The notes under the pieces are model-generated. The model was not told the origin of the DNA and made no database searches. It saw only the letters and a list, made by a program, of their open reading frames with translations. Of a DNA stretch of 64,000 bases, positions 34,221-43,082 are shown piece by piece. This DNA comes from Candidatus Saccharimonadota bacterium (GTDB lineage: Bacteria > Patescibacteriota > Saccharimonadia > Saccharimonadales > Saccharimonadaceae). The translations under genes were made by a program, and so were the position numbers. The stretch lies in contig JAFRJZ010000026.1 of assembly GCA_017431945.1 (NCBI GenBank), forward strand, positions 18,736-82,735, in the 5' to 3' direction. Each line of letters begins with the position of its first letter. Position 1 is the first letter of the stretch.

Positions 34221-35491
34221 TAGTCTAGCCCTCGTTTATGACGACGTTTGACGGCAGCTGGCTCACGACGACAGAGCTTGCTGGCGTCTTCGGGATTTTT
34301 TAATAATTTTTCAATAATCCATTCCAAATATTGGCTACCCTTGAAAATCAAGGTTTCATCACCGACAGTGTTCTTTTCAATATATTGTAGAGCCTTCTTG
34401 GGGTCTAAGGTAGTCTGGACGGTAAAACCGAGTTCTTTGAGGCGGGGGGCGGTGTACTGCTTGGTGCGACGACCTACCAGGATGATTTTTTCGGGCTTAA
34501 CCTTGGCAATCATATCGGCAAGTTTGGTGTGTTCCTCGCCTTCAATAGAGCCTTGATCAACAATGTCGCCAATAATTAACCATTTGTGGCCGGCTTTTAG
34601 ATGCTTAGCCATATCAAGAATCGATTCGACACTGATAAGGTGAGCGTTGTAACTGCTATCGATGATTTTGAGGCCGTTTTTGCCTTCAAGATAGGAGCTA
34701 CGCCCGGGTGGAAACGGAGTGTTGGAAAAATCAGTCTTGAGCGAAATTTTAAGATATTTGACTAATTTTTCTAACATCAGGAGCTGGATAGTAAGGTCGC
34801 GCGGCTGAGGTTGAGCAAAATGAAAAGTGGTGCCCTCAAAGACAAAATCGGTGCGAGTGGGGTATACCGAGTAACGCTTGAGCTCGGCTTGGCTAACCTT
34901 GGTGACTTTGGCCTTGATATTAGAAGTGGCCTCAACCATCTGCGGGACATCACCATCTATGAAAACTTGCTTGGTGGTGTTCTGAGGCAAAGTAGCAAAT
35001 TCGTGTGAAATTGCGGTCTTTAAATCAGGGAATTTGCCAGCTTCAACCTCTTGTTCAAACTGGACGGCATGTGACAGACCAAAAGATATCCATAAAGTGA
35101 CTTCGGGCTTCAGCCAACTGGCGAGAAACTCGGTCTCGCGCGGGCGTTCGCCGTCAATTTCAACTACATAGAATTTTTCGTGACGAGTGTAGTAAAATGA
35201 CCTGATCAGTGCTGCCGGAAATAAGTAGAGCCAGCGCAATTTGCTACCCCTTATACCTTGAAGCCCAAGGATATCAAAAGCGATACCAAAAGCAGAGTTG
35301 GCATCATGCGAATAATGCGCCTTATCTCCTAGTTCGGCTTCTACTAAGTGCAACATGGTAGTTTTGCCAACCGAGCCGGTAATTGCAATTACTCGGGGAC
35401 GCCAACGCTGTAAAGAGCGGTCGGCGAAAAAGCGAAAGTACTTGGCCGCTACGAAGTAAAAGCGTTTCTTAAAGCGAGCAAAGAAAGTCAT
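34220..35491 (-). CDS. Mur-ligase family protein (MurF-like)
   Basis: 423 residues with the Mur P-loop ITGSVGKTT (37-45), a central domain with DSSYNAHLISVESILD and a C-terminal LIIGDIVDQGSIEGEEHTKLADMI region as in MurF. The N-terminus is a short basic, hydrophobic stretch instead of the usual UDP-binding domain, so it may act on a different acceptor than UDP-MurNAc-tripeptide. Confidence 0.8.
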   Translation of the reverse strand: MTFFARFKKRFYFVAAKYFRFFADRSLQRWRPRVIAITGSVGKTTMLHLVEAELGDKAHYSHDANSAFGIAFDILGLQGIRGSKLRWLYLFPAALIRSFYYTRHEKFYVVEIDGERPRETEFLASWLKPEVTLWISFGLSHAVQFEQEVEAGKFPDLKTAISHEFATLPQNTTKQVFIDGDVPQMVEATSNIKAKVTKVSQAELKRYSVYPTRTDFVFEGTTFHFAQPQPRDLTIQLLMLEKLVKYLKISLKTDFSNTPFPPGRSSYLEGKNGLKIIDSSYNAHLISVESILDMAKHLKAGHKWLIIGDIVDQGSIEGEEHTKLADMIAKVKPEKIILVGRRTKQYTAPRLKELGFTVQTTLDPKKALQYIEKNTVGDETLIFKGSQYLEWIIEKLLKNPEDASKLCRREPAAVKRRHKRGLD

Positions 35492-35503
35492 AAGCTTATT
35501 ATA

Positions 35504-35893
35504 TTACATTTTGATTTCTGGGTCTACACCCGCAGGGAGGGAGAGATTCTGCAAAGAATCAATGGTCTTGGGTGAAGCGTTGCTGATGTCAATCAGGCGT
35601 TTGTGGACTTTCATTTCAAAAGCTTCACCACCAGTCTTGTAAACATGGGGAGACTTGACGACAGTAAAAGTGCTGCGCTTGGTCGGTAGAGGTACTGGAC
35701 CACTGACGGTAGCACCGGTACGGATGGCGGTGTCAACAATCTGCTTGGCGCTCTGGTCAATTACGCGATGGTCGTAAGCCTTGAGACGAATGCGGATTTT
35801 GAGACCGGTTTCGTTCTTAGTGGCTGGTTTTTTGGCCGCTGGTTTCTTGGTAGCGGGTTTTTTGGTGGTTTTGGTAGTTTTGGCTTCTGCCAT
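35504..35893 (-). CDS. rpsJ: 30S ribosomal protein S10 with Lys/Ala-rich N-terminal extension
   Basis: The S10 core ([54 protein letters not shown]...) begins at about residue 29. It is preceded by [20 protein letters not shown], a disordered basic extension absent from standard S10. It does not start an S10-spc operon here; it follows tuf, and its own promoter is at 35989-36016. Confidence 0.95.
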   Translation of the reverse strand: MAEAKTTKTTKKPATKKPAAKKPATKNETGLKIRIRLKAYDHRVIDQSAKQIVDTAIRTGATVSGPVPLPTKRSTFTVVKSPHVYKTGGEAFEMKVHKRLIDISNASPKTIDSLQNLSLPAGVDPEIKM

Positions 35894-35988
35894 TTTGATG
35901 CCTTTCTTCTCTGTAATCTTAGATGCGGGCTAGACGCCGTGTCGATAAGTTATCAGAGATGGATAATTAATAGTTAATATGTAACTAT

Positions 35989-36016
35989 ATTATACACTAT
36001 TTTGTAAAAAATACAA
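35989..36016 (-). promoter_or_regulatory. Promoter of rpsJ and the wall operon
   Basis: TTGTAT, a 16-base spacer and TATAAT, with a leader of nearly 90 bases before the rpsJ ATG. Confidence 0.6.
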
Positions 36017-36020
36017 CAAA

Positions 36021-36136
36021 AAAATTTGATTACGTTTCCCTCGGGGACGCGTCGCCACGGCCCGTCGTCACGGGCGTGGCGCGCTCCTTCTCGGCCGTAG
36101 CCTCCGAACGGCCCCGAGTGAAAGTAATCAAATTTT
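36021..36136. repeat. Intergenic palindromic element downstream of tuf
   Basis: Arms 36021-36046 and 36112-36136 are inverted copies (AAAATTTGATTAC...CTCGGGG). The core holds GCCCGTCGTCACGGGC, as in the coding elements. It probably serves as the tuf terminator. Confidence 0.85.
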
Positions 36137-36150
36137 AAATGTCACCTACG

Positions 36151-37335
36151 CTATTTGATAATCTTGGTGATGACGCCGGAGCCGACGGTTTTGCCGCCTT
36201 CGCGGATGGCAAAACGGTCGTTGTTGTTCATGGCGATTGGGGCAAGTAATTTCGCCTTGAAGGTAACGGTGTCACCTGGCATGACGATTTCCTTGTCATC
36301 TGGAAGCTCTACTTCACCAGTCACATCGGTGGTGCGGAAGTAGAATTGAGGTTTGTAACCCTTGGAAAATGGAGTGTGGCGGCCGCCCTCCTCTTTCTTA
36401 AGGATATAAACTTCAGCTTCAAATTCAGTGTGTGGGGTAATGGAGCCTGGTTTGGCGATTACTTGACCACGCTCAATCTGATCGCGTTCGATACCACGGA
36501 GGAGCAAACCAGCGTTGTCGCCAGCTTGACCTTGATCGAGAGTCTTGTGGAAGGCTTCGATACCGGTAACGACGGATTTTTGCGTATCTTTGAGACCAAC
36601 GATTTCAACTTCGTCGTTAATCTTGACGACGCCTTGCTCGATACGACCGGTGGCAACAGTACCACGGCCTTTGATAGAGAAGACATCTTCGATTGGCATC
36701 AAGAATGGTTTGTCAAGATCGTGTTCTGGGACATCAAAGTATTCATCCATAGCCTTGACGAGTTCCATGATAGCTTCTTCGTTCTCAGCATCACCTTCGA
36801 GAGCCTTAGTAGCAGAACCCTTGATAATAGGAGCGTTGTCGCCATCGAAACCGTATTTATTCAAAAGTTCGCGGACATCCATCTCGACGAGCTCGACGAG
36901 TTCTGGATCAGCAAGGTCCATCTTGTTCAAGAAAACGATAATCTTAGGTACGTTTACCTGGTGAGCGAGAAGGACGTGCTCACGAGTCTGTGGCAGAGGG
37001 CCATCATTCGCAGCAACTACGAGGATGGCGCCGTCAATCTGGGCAGCACCGGTAATCATGTTCTTGATGTAGTCGGCGTGACCTGGCATATCGACGTGAG
37101 CGTAGTGACGCTTGTCACTTTCGTACTCTTGGTGAGAAGTGGCGATGGTAATACCACGAGCCTTTTCTTCAGGAGCGTTGTCGATTTGGTCATAAGCGAC
37201 GGACTTGTTAACTTCGGAAGGAAGCTTTTTTGCTAGGACGCTGGTAATAGCAGCGGTAAGAGTGGTTTTGCCGTGGTCAACGTGACCCATGGTGCCGACG
37301 TTGATGTGTGGCTTGGAACGGTCGAAATTTGCCAT
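36151..37335 (-). CDS. tuf: Elongation factor Tu
   Basis: GTPase that delivers aminoacyl-tRNA to the ribosome, 394 residues. The P-loop GHVDHGKTT (17-25), [12 protein letters not shown] and NKMDL are present, as are domains 2 and 3 ([26 protein letters not shown]). It is monocistronic, with a good promoter (TTTACA-17-TAGAAT) about 85 bases upstream. Confidence 0.98.
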   Translation of the reverse strand: MANFDRSKPHINVGTMGHVDHGKTTLTAAITSVLAKKLPSEVNKSVAYDQIDNAPEEKARGITIATSHQEYESDKRHYAHVDMPGHADYIKNMITGAAQIDGAILVVAANDGPLPQTREHVLLAHQVNVPKIIVFLNKMDLADPELVELVEMDVRELLNKYGFDGDNAPIIKGSATKALEGDAENEEAIMELVKAMDEYFDVPEHDLDKPFLMPIEDVFSIKGRGTVATGRIEQGVVKINDEVEIVGLKDTQKSVVTGIEAFHKTLDQGQAGDNAGLLLRGIERDQIERGQVIAKPGSITPHTEFEAEVYILKKEEGGRHTPFSKGYKPQFYFRTTDVTGEVELPDDKEIVMPGDTVTFKAKLLAPIAMNNNDRFAIREGGKTVGSGVITKIIK

Positions 37336-37454
37336 TCTAATTTTTCTCCTTATTTTATTATTATGTCAGGAGCGCTAATATCAACCAGCTCCAGACTTCT
37401 ACATCTTATATTCTATATGATTTTTGAAAAAATGTAAAGCACTTTTGATAAAAT

Positions 37455-37568
37455 AGTGAAATAGGCCCTTTTGTTCGCGACTTGAATTAGAAAAATGCTC
37501 CCTTACGGGTGGCATTTTTCTAATTCAAATCTGACTTAACAAATGCTTACAAAAGGGCCTATTTCACT
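37455..37568. repeat. Palindromic element of the TGACTTGAA family upstream of tuf
   Basis: Outer arms 37455-37474 and 37549-37568 are perfect inverted copies (20 of 20) with a sequence unrelated to the arms at 23372. The inner stem 37482-37498/37512-37528 is perfect over 17 bases and differs from the 23401 copy by paired changes that keep pairing. Shared linkers contain CGACTTGAATT and ATCTGACTTAACAAATGCT. Confidence 0.92.
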
Positions 37569-37708
37569 TATTCTTTCGCTTTACTTTTTTTGAAATTCGT
37601 GTCATAATAGAAATAAGAGGGGTGTACATTACAAACTTGGTGTTTTTTGTTCGTTATTGCTGATTAAGGTCATTGCTTGATGATTGTTTGAGGAAGCGAG
37701 GAGAATAT

Positions 37709-38551
37709 ATGGTAAAAATGACAAAGCAAGAACAGAGAAAACATATAGCGAAGGTTTTTGCAAAAATCAATGATGATTTTAGTTTAGCCGAAGCGTGTGA
37801 ACAATTGCACGAAGAAGGAATCGACGAAAAACTACTATTCAGAAAGTCCAAGGAAATCTTTGGCGTGTGGATTAGGAACTATTATTTTGAGCCTGAGAAA
37901 GCGCGCGATTTTATGGCTGTGATGCAAACTTTTTGGAATCGTGGCCTTGACCAGAAAACCACCTTAGATAAAATTGAAGAGTTTATTGAGGACGAAACAT
38001 TTTACTTTTTCCTCTATAAGCGGGGTCCGAGATACGGCATGAAATTTGATAAAGTAGAACTGGGCAAACATTTCCTGATAGACTTCACTGACTATGTACA
38101 TACGCATTTTCAGATGCTGGTAGAAGGTTTTGAACTGAGTAGTGACGATATTTTGGAGATTATCACCGACCCAACGGTGGTTAGTATTGTGGGCGTGAAC
38201 CCTGATACTTACGAAACGATTTTGGAAGATTGCCTTGACTCGAACTGCTTTGAGTATGATATTGATGATATAGCCGAGCGCTATGTGGATGTCATTGGTT
38301 ACAGTACGGCGCCAATCTGGCTGATTGAGGTAATGGGCAGGTTAATTGATAACGGAGCTAGCGTCATTGACATTGATAATTTTGCCGAAAATGTCTTATT
38401 CCTAAAAGAAAAAGAAGGAGTAAACTGGAGCTTAGCCGACCAAGATTTTTACGAAGATTTGCTGAGCAAATACGGCGCTGATTATCGTTTAATCGAAGCC
38501 TTAGTCGTTGAAAATGACCGCAATCATTACGATAGGTTATTAGTAAATTAA
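37709..38551 (+). CDS. Acidic hypothetical protein, 280 residues
   Basis: I do not recognise a family. The start at 37709 has GCGAGGAG upstream; an in-frame ATG at 37673 is less likely. The protein is soluble, acidic and mostly helical, with repeated D/E clusters (FIEDETFYFFLYKRG; NCFEYDIDDIAERYVDVIG). It stands alone, with a promoter TTTACT-17-CATAAT about 100 bases upstream and a shared bidirectional terminator after it. Confidence 0.7.
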   Translation: MVKMTKQEQRKHIAKVFAKINDDFSLAEACEQLHEEGIDEKLLFRKSKEIFGVWIRNYYFEPEKARDFMAVMQTFWNRGLDQKTTLDKIEEFIEDETFYFFLYKRGPRYGMKFDKVELGKHFLIDFTDYVHTHFQMLVEGFELSSDDILEIITDPTVVSIVGVNPDTYETILEDCLDSNCFEYDIDDIAERYVDVIGYSTAPIWLIEVMGRLIDNGASVIDIDNFAENVLFLKEKEGVNWSLADQDFYEDLLSKYGADYRLIEALVVENDRNHYDRLLVN

Positions 38552-38586
38552 TTACCACCTCTTAAAAAACACTGAGTTTAACGAAA

Positions 38587-38615
38587 AAGGGAGCTTAAAT
38601 TAAGCTCTCTTTTCC
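38587..38615. terminator. Bidirectional terminator
   Basis: GAGCTTA and TAAGCTC pair around AAT, flanked by A-rich and T-rich runs, so it can stop transcription from both the acidic protein gene and the opposing tRNA. Confidence 0.75.
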
Positions 38616-38678
38616 ACACTCTACCAATTAACTTCATAGGTCTAATCTCGCAGTTGACCTTGACTAATTCTATATCAG

Positions 38679-38753
38679 TGGCTGGGATGGAGGGATTAGA
38701 ACACCCGAATGGTGGGACAAGAACCCACTGCCTTACCACTTGGCGACATCCCA
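38679..38753 (-). tRNA. Aberrant tRNA: Gln-type body with CUU anticodon
   Basis: The 75 bases align segment by segment with bacterial tRNA-Gln: acceptor TGGGATG/CATCCCA with U1-A72, D-arm GCC-AAGTGGTAA-GGC, discriminator G73 and an encoded CCA. The anticodon stem GTGGG/CCCAC is perfect, but the loop TTCTTGT gives anticodon CUU (Lys AAG). The T-arm is weak: one mismatch, one G-U pair and T at position 57. A promoter (TTGATT-17-TATAAT, -10 at 38791-38796) lies just upstream. It could be a misreading tRNA or a decaying tRNA-Gln(CUG). Confidence 0.7.
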
Positions 38754-38799
38754 TGACCCATAGATGCTTTATAGTAAGTAGTCTTTTTGCATTATAGCA

Positions 38800-39732
38800 C
38801 TAATCGTGAGCGAAATCAAGTACTTTTTTCTCGATTTTTGCCCCGAGAGCGGCGATTTTGATGGGATTAATTTTGCTAGTCATGACTACAATGGCGTAGT
38901 GATGCGGGGTGTCGTCAAGGTTGCTAGAAATTTCGGTAATAGCGGCATCATGGTAAAGGTTCCAATAGCCGTCGGGATTGTAATCCCAGCCGACTTTATT
39001 GTAAACTTTGGTGGCGGGGTCGGTAAAACCGCTGGGCAGGCCTTGACGCCAGTCGCAGTAGCCGTCACAGAGTTCGCTATGGGTTACTGGTTGGTTGAGC
39101 ATTGAGTCAAGAATTTTAGCATAAGTGTCGGCAGATAATTCGGGATGGTGGTAGTATTTTTGTAGGACCTTAATAATGTCGCTGGGGGTGGATTGGAGGC
39201 CGGATACATTGGTGCTTACAGTTCCCCACTCGTTGGCGGATTGTTGGATTTGATCAGCGCCGATGGACTTAACTAATAATTCGGCACAGGTAGAGTTGGA
39301 TTCGCGCAAGGCGAGGTCAAGACATTCGCTGATGGTGTGGCCGTCGGCGAGTTTGGTGGTGGAATTGAATTGACCTTTTTCAACGGCGGTGTAGCCGGTA
39401 TAGACTGGGAATAATTTATAGAGTGAGGCAGTGGCGAAAATGTCATCTGGCTGGTACTGGGCAGAAACGCGATCATGGTCAAGGTCGTAGATAATAACAC
39501 CTTTGGCGCCAGGGGTGCTATTGATCCACTCATCAAGGGTGGATTGGAGGTCAATAAAATCTGGTTTGTTAGTAGGGGCTGTAACAGGGGTGGATTCGAT
39601 GTTTGATGACGCGCTCTGATTATCTTCGTGATGAGCAATAAGGGCGGAAATTGCAAAACAGGCGATAAAACTTAGTACCGCGATGCCGACTAAAATTAGC
39701 GGTGTGACTGACCGAGGCGGGCGAGAAACCAT
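38800..39732 (-). CDS. Class A beta-lactamase-like serine hydrolase
   Basis: 310 residues with an N-terminal membrane anchor (11-33) and a penicillin-binding/beta-lactamase fold. SxxK is S103-LY-K106, the SxN-like motif is SNS (145-147), and KVG stands for KTG. The missing Glu166-type omega loop cannot be judged by eye. It is likely a wall transpeptidase/carboxypeptidase relative and not a resistance enzyme. It overlaps CapA by 37 bases. Confidence 0.8.
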   Translation of the reverse strand: MVSRPPRSVTPLILVGIAVLSFIACFAISALIAHHEDNQSASSNIESTPVTAPTNKPDFIDLQSTLDEWINSTPGAKGVIIYDLDHDRVSAQYQPDDIFATASLYKLFPVYTGYTAVEKGQFNSTTKLADGHTISECLDLALRESNSTCAELLVKSIGADQIQQSANEWGTVSTNVSGLQSTPSDIIKVLQKYYHHPELSADTYAKILDSMLNQPVTHSELCDGYCDWRQGLPSGFTDPATKVYNKVGWDYNPDGYWNLYHDAAITEISSNLDDTPHHYAIVVMTSKINPIKIAALGAKIEKKVLDFAHD

Positions 39733-41165
39733 CGCGAAGTCTCCTCATCCATTAAGGTAGGTTGGAAATTACCATCGTAGACAGTAGGCGAGATACGAGT
39801 TTGGGTGTATTTGCCATTGATAAAGTAGTGCGTGAGAACCAGGCTGCGGGTAGTGCCGGGCCACCAGCTCTGGTCAAAGAAGAGGTTGCCGAGGCCGTAA
39901 TAAATCGGCTTGTCGTGATAAAGTTCGTAAATTTGAGGTTGGTGAGCCGAAGTGCCAATAACGATATCGGCACCGAGATCGGCGATTTCGTGAAATAGTT
40001 CGGTTTGGCCAGCAACTGGGGCGTCACAGGCGGTGTTTTCGCTGGCGGTGTCGTATTCACTACATTCATAAAACTGAACATCGACGATGACAAAATCACC
40101 GTTGTTTTTGGCGGATTCAATATCGGTTTTGGCCTTTTCGGTGGTATAGAAATTGGCCCCGGGGGTATTGTCGGTGGTGTAGCCACCGGTGGAAAGGTTG
40201 TAGCCAAGAAGAGTGATTTTGGTATTTTTGGCATCAATAATAGCCGGCTCAGCAGCCTCAGCGGCGTTTTTACCACCACCAAAGACCTGAATGTCATTAT
40301 CTTTATAAATATCAATTGTCTTGATAGCGTCCTCGTCGCCACAATCTTGATTGTGATTGCCGGTGAGCTCAACTACATCGAGGCCGATTGCGGTAAGGGC
40401 GCTGAGCATCTCGGGCTTAGAGCAGATATTTTCAGAGGTGGCGGAGTCAGAAAAAGAAGCCTCGTTGGAGGTATGGGTGTAATCTTTACTAGAAAGAAAA
40501 TCTTTGATATTGGCAGCAAAATAGCTAGCGTCACCGACTTGGCTGAGCTTGGCGGCCATGGCGCGCGAAAGGGCGATAACCCCGGTCTGGGCGAAAGAAA
40601 GAACGGTATCATCAGTGGGGCGAACTTGAAGGTGGGGGGTAATGAGTTCGCGAGCCTCGGTCTGGTCTTTACTATCGAGGTTAAAAACGCGGTAATAGGC
40701 ACCCGAATCGAGGGTATCAAGGAAATAATTGCCGTCTAAGGCAAGGAGTTTGTGGTCGGGGGTGAGGTCGCTGAGGGAGATGAGCCTAATATCGGGGTTG
40801 GTGCTAGTGGGGATACCGTCGGTATTTTCGGTGTTGAAAGACGCGCCGTCGATGTCATTACCAGGGTAATAAAAATCGGCTATGGGTACCAAAATATCGT
40901 AGATGAGGCCATCATCGTCATCTCCGGGAGGTGAATTTTTGGTGACGGCCGAGATAGTAACATCGTTTTTTAGTTTGGTGTCTTCGGTAAAGATGTTGGT
41001 GAGAAAGGATTTTTCGCTGTCAGTGAGAGAGGCATCGTAAGTAACCTCGCCTGGTTTGATGAAAAGTTGCGAAAATAGCCAGACGCCGACAAAAGCCAGC
41101 CCAGCGACGAGGACGAAAACCAAGGGGAGTAAAATAGCGGACTTGTTGGCCAGCTTTTTAGTCAT
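39696..41165 (-). CDS. CapA/PgsA-like poly-gamma-glutamate-type metallophosphoesterase
   Basis: 489 residues with an N-terminal membrane helix and a C-terminal CapA domain (VVELTGNHNQDCGDEDAIKTIDIYKDNDIQVFGGGKNAAEA; IVIGTSAHQPQIYELYHDKPIYYGLGNLFFDQ). The family contributes to capsule or surface polymer export and anchoring. It lies between sortase and the beta-lactamase-like gene, in line with a cell-surface operon. Confidence 0.85.
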   Translation of the reverse strand: MTKKLANKSAILLPLVFVLVAGLAFVGVWLFSQLFIKPGEVTYDASLTDSEKSFLTNIFTEDTKLKNDVTISAVTKNSPPGDDDDGLIYDILVPIADFYYPGNDIDGASFNTENTDGIPTSTNPDIRLISLSDLTPDHKLLALDGNYFLDTLDSGAYYRVFNLDSKDQTEARELITPHLQVRPTDDTVLSFAQTGVIALSRAMAAKLSQVGDASYFAANIKDFLSSKDYTHTSNEASFSDSATSENICSKPEMLSALTAIGLDVVELTGNHNQDCGDEDAIKTIDIYKDNDIQVFGGGKNAAEAAEPAIIDAKNTKITLLGYNLSTGGYTTDNTPGANFYTTEKAKTDIESAKNNGDFVIVDVQFYECSEYDTASENTACDAPVAGQTELFHEIADLGADIVIGTSAHQPQIYELYHDKPIYYGLGNLFFDQSWWPGTTRSLVLTHYFINGKYTQTRISPTVYDGNFQPTLMDEETSRWFLARLGQSHR

Positions 41166-41679
41166 TAAGGGCCTCCGCGGTAATAATTAGACGCTCAGGA
41201 TATTCGCCATTAATAGGGGTGCCAGCGCAAGTCATGATAATCAAAGTAGGGCGCTGAGCGGGAGCGAGGATATCGCTCATATCAATCTGCTCGGTTGGCT
41301 GATAAGTCATAGCGGTAACGACATAAGTATGGTCGGCATAAGTGAGGACGTCGCCCACTTGAGTAGTGTGGAGATTAGCAAAAATAGTGGATGAATGGCC
41401 GATAATGAGAGTCTTATTAAGACTATTAGAATAGGCGCCAGCGATGGTATCAGGGGCAACGAGGCGATGTTCGCTGTTTAGAGTGATTGGTTTGACAGGG
41501 GCGGTAAGGTTAATGTTGGCAATATTTAGGGTGTCGTAATTAAACTCGGCGGGGTCGGCGGCGGTAGCAGGCTGAAGGCCGATGATGAAATAAATCGGCA
41601 CAAAAATCCCGCAGAACACCGCAAAAGCGATTTTAACGGTGCGTGTAGACCAATTAAAAGGGTTTAGCTTACTCAACAC
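41158..41679 (-). CDS. Sortase (copy 1)
   Basis: 173-residue transpeptidase with an N-terminal membrane helix. The catalytic set is His95 (IIGHSS), Cys151 (IMTCAG) and Arg163 (ERLII). It attaches surface proteins to the wall. The class cannot be fixed by eye, and no LPXTG substrate is in this window. Confidence 0.85.
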   Translation of the reverse strand: MLSKLNPFNWSTRTVKIAFAVFCGIFVPIYFIIGLQPATAADPAEFNYDTLNIANINLTAPVKPITLNSEHRLVAPDTIAGAYSNSLNKTLIIGHSSTIFANLHTTQVGDVLTYADHTYVVTAMTYQPTEQIDMSDILAPAQRPTLIIMTCAGTPINGEYPERLIITAEALND

Positions 41680-41737
41680 ACTCCTCCTATGCCTCTATTA
41701 TAACATAAGATTTATAAGTTGTGTGGACTTTTTATTA

Positions 41738-41866
41738 CGGAAGCGGGCCCTGTCGTTTTTACGGTTGTGGGTCCTGCCGCCACATATTCCCCCGCCGTGC
41801 TCACTTCGTTGCGCGCGTCGGGGGTCCCCCAAGTGGCGTCACCCACAACCTTGTCACCCGTTTCCG
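41738..41866. repeat. Nested palindromic elements between the two sortase genes
   Basis: An inner palindrome (41763-41783 with 41833-41850) holds the CCCCCGCCGTGCTCACTTCG core also in leuS. Around it lies a second inverted pair, CGGAA-CGGG-CCTGTCG (41738-41755) with TTGTCACCCG-TTTCCG (41850-41866), the signature of the same element type. It looks like one element inserted into another. Confidence 0.8.
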
Positions 41867-41869
41867 AGC

Positions 41870-42484
41870 CTAATCAGCGTATACGATAAAGCGTTGGGAG
41901 TCATTGGCGCCATAACAGGTCATGAGAGAGATGTTGTGTCCGCCGGCGCCGACTACTTCGTCCATCCTCGCTTGAACTTCGCTATACGACAGAGAGAAAG
42001 CTTTCTTGACTTTATAAGTCTGACCACCTAACACGATATAATCGCCACGCTCGGCGCTGGGAAGTTGGGCGAAGGCGCCGGCGCGGTGGGCGTAATAAAA
42101 CTTGGCGCCGTAGTCCATACAGTGAATAATGCCAGCACCGGCGTCGTATTCGGTACAGTAGGTGTTGCCGACCTTGGATTTAGGGGTGATAGATTGATTG
42201 AAATACAAGGTTTTAGGACCGCTAACAGAGGCGCTAGCGGTGGTAACAGGGGCGGAATAGGTAGAACCACTAGTGGTTTTGAAAGATTGGGCGATATCAG
42301 GGGTGTCAGTCTGGTCAGTAGTGTCTTTGACAGAGGTGATAGTACTCTTATTAATACCACCGGTGTCGCGGATTTCAGAGGTGGGGTAACCAAAAATATG
42401 ACTACCGAGCGCAACAGCGCCGATAAAGGCGAAACAGACGGTTTGATAGAGGGCACGGAGCCCTGTTAGCTCAAAATATCTCAT
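41870..42484 (-). CDS. Sortase (copy 2)
   Basis: 204 residues from ATG 42484 (GGGAG upstream; a TTG at 42496 is less likely). N-terminal membrane helix, Ser/Thr-rich linker, then His133 (YAHRAG), Cys190 (LMTCYG) and Arg198 (QRFIV). It is more divergent than copy 1 and may serve a different substrate. Confidence 0.78.
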   Translation of the reverse strand: MRYFELTGLRALYQTVCFAFIGAVALGSHIFGYPTSEIRDTGGINKSTITSVKDTTDQTDTPDIAQSFKTTSGSTYSAPVTTASASVSGPKTLYFNQSITPKSKVGNTYCTEYDAGAGIIHCMDYGAKFYYAHRAGAFAQLPSAERGDYIVLGGQTYKVKKAFSLSYSEVQARMDEVVGAGGHNISLMTCYGANDSQRFIVYAD

Positions 42485-42533
42485 ACACACTCCCAATTAA
42501 GGTTATGCTCTAATTATATCACAGATTGCAAAA

Positions 42534-43082
42534 TTAGTCAACCCCTGGGGAGAAGTGTTTTAATTTACGGCGATGATCTTTATAATTGGGGTCGTGGTGG
42601 GCGACTTCGACCCAGAAGGCGGGCGAGTGGTCCATGTGGTTGAGGTGGGCGAGTTCGTGCAAAATCACATAATCGCGCAACACCGGCGGGACTTTCATCA
42701 GGCCAATATTGAGAGAAATCGTGCGGTTGGATGAGCAACTACCCCAGCGAGTGTTGGCGTGAGAGAGGCGACATTTGTCATAATTATAGCTATATTTAGT
42801 GGCGAGATATTCAAGACGATAAGGTAACTCGGCGCGAGCCTGCTTGGTAAGCAACTTTTTCTTAGCGTCGCGGGCACGCTGAGTGGTGGGGTTTTTGACT
42901 GGCAACTGGGTGCGGATGGCGGAACGGCTGTAATTCAAGAACTTGCGCACTGCGCGGTCACTGGTATACTTGGGTACCGACATTTGCAACCTCCCAGAGG
43001 TAGAAATGGAAAAACGCGCCGAGCGTGCCAAAGCGTTACGGCGCACAATCACCTCGCCAAATTCGGGATCTTCAATAATCAT
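42534..43082 (-). CDS. YgjP-like zinc metallopeptidase family protein
   Basis: 182 residues with TRWGSCSSNRTISLN and HELAH (142-146), then DHSPAFW (His152), the pattern of the YgjP/DUF45 family. Its cellular substrate is not known. Stop and start overlap with the kinase gene upstream. Confidence 0.85.
   Translation of the reverse strand: MIIEDPEFGEVIVRRNALARSARFSISTSGRLQMSVPKYTSDRAVRKFLNYSRSAIRTQLPVKNPTTQRARDAKKKLLTKQARAELPYRLEYLATKYSYNYDKCRLSHANTRWGSCSSNRTISLNIGLMKVPPVLRDYVILHELAHLNHMDHSPAFWVEVAHHDPNYKDHRRKLKHFSPGVD

Noticed and set aside
36346..37236. Long 296-codon ORF antisense to tuf
   Set aside because: A shadow of the highly biased codon use of tuf; no ribosome site or family.
40005..40739. 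244-codon Gly/Val-rich ORF antisense to capA
   Set aside because: Composition follows from the opposite strand; no start signal.
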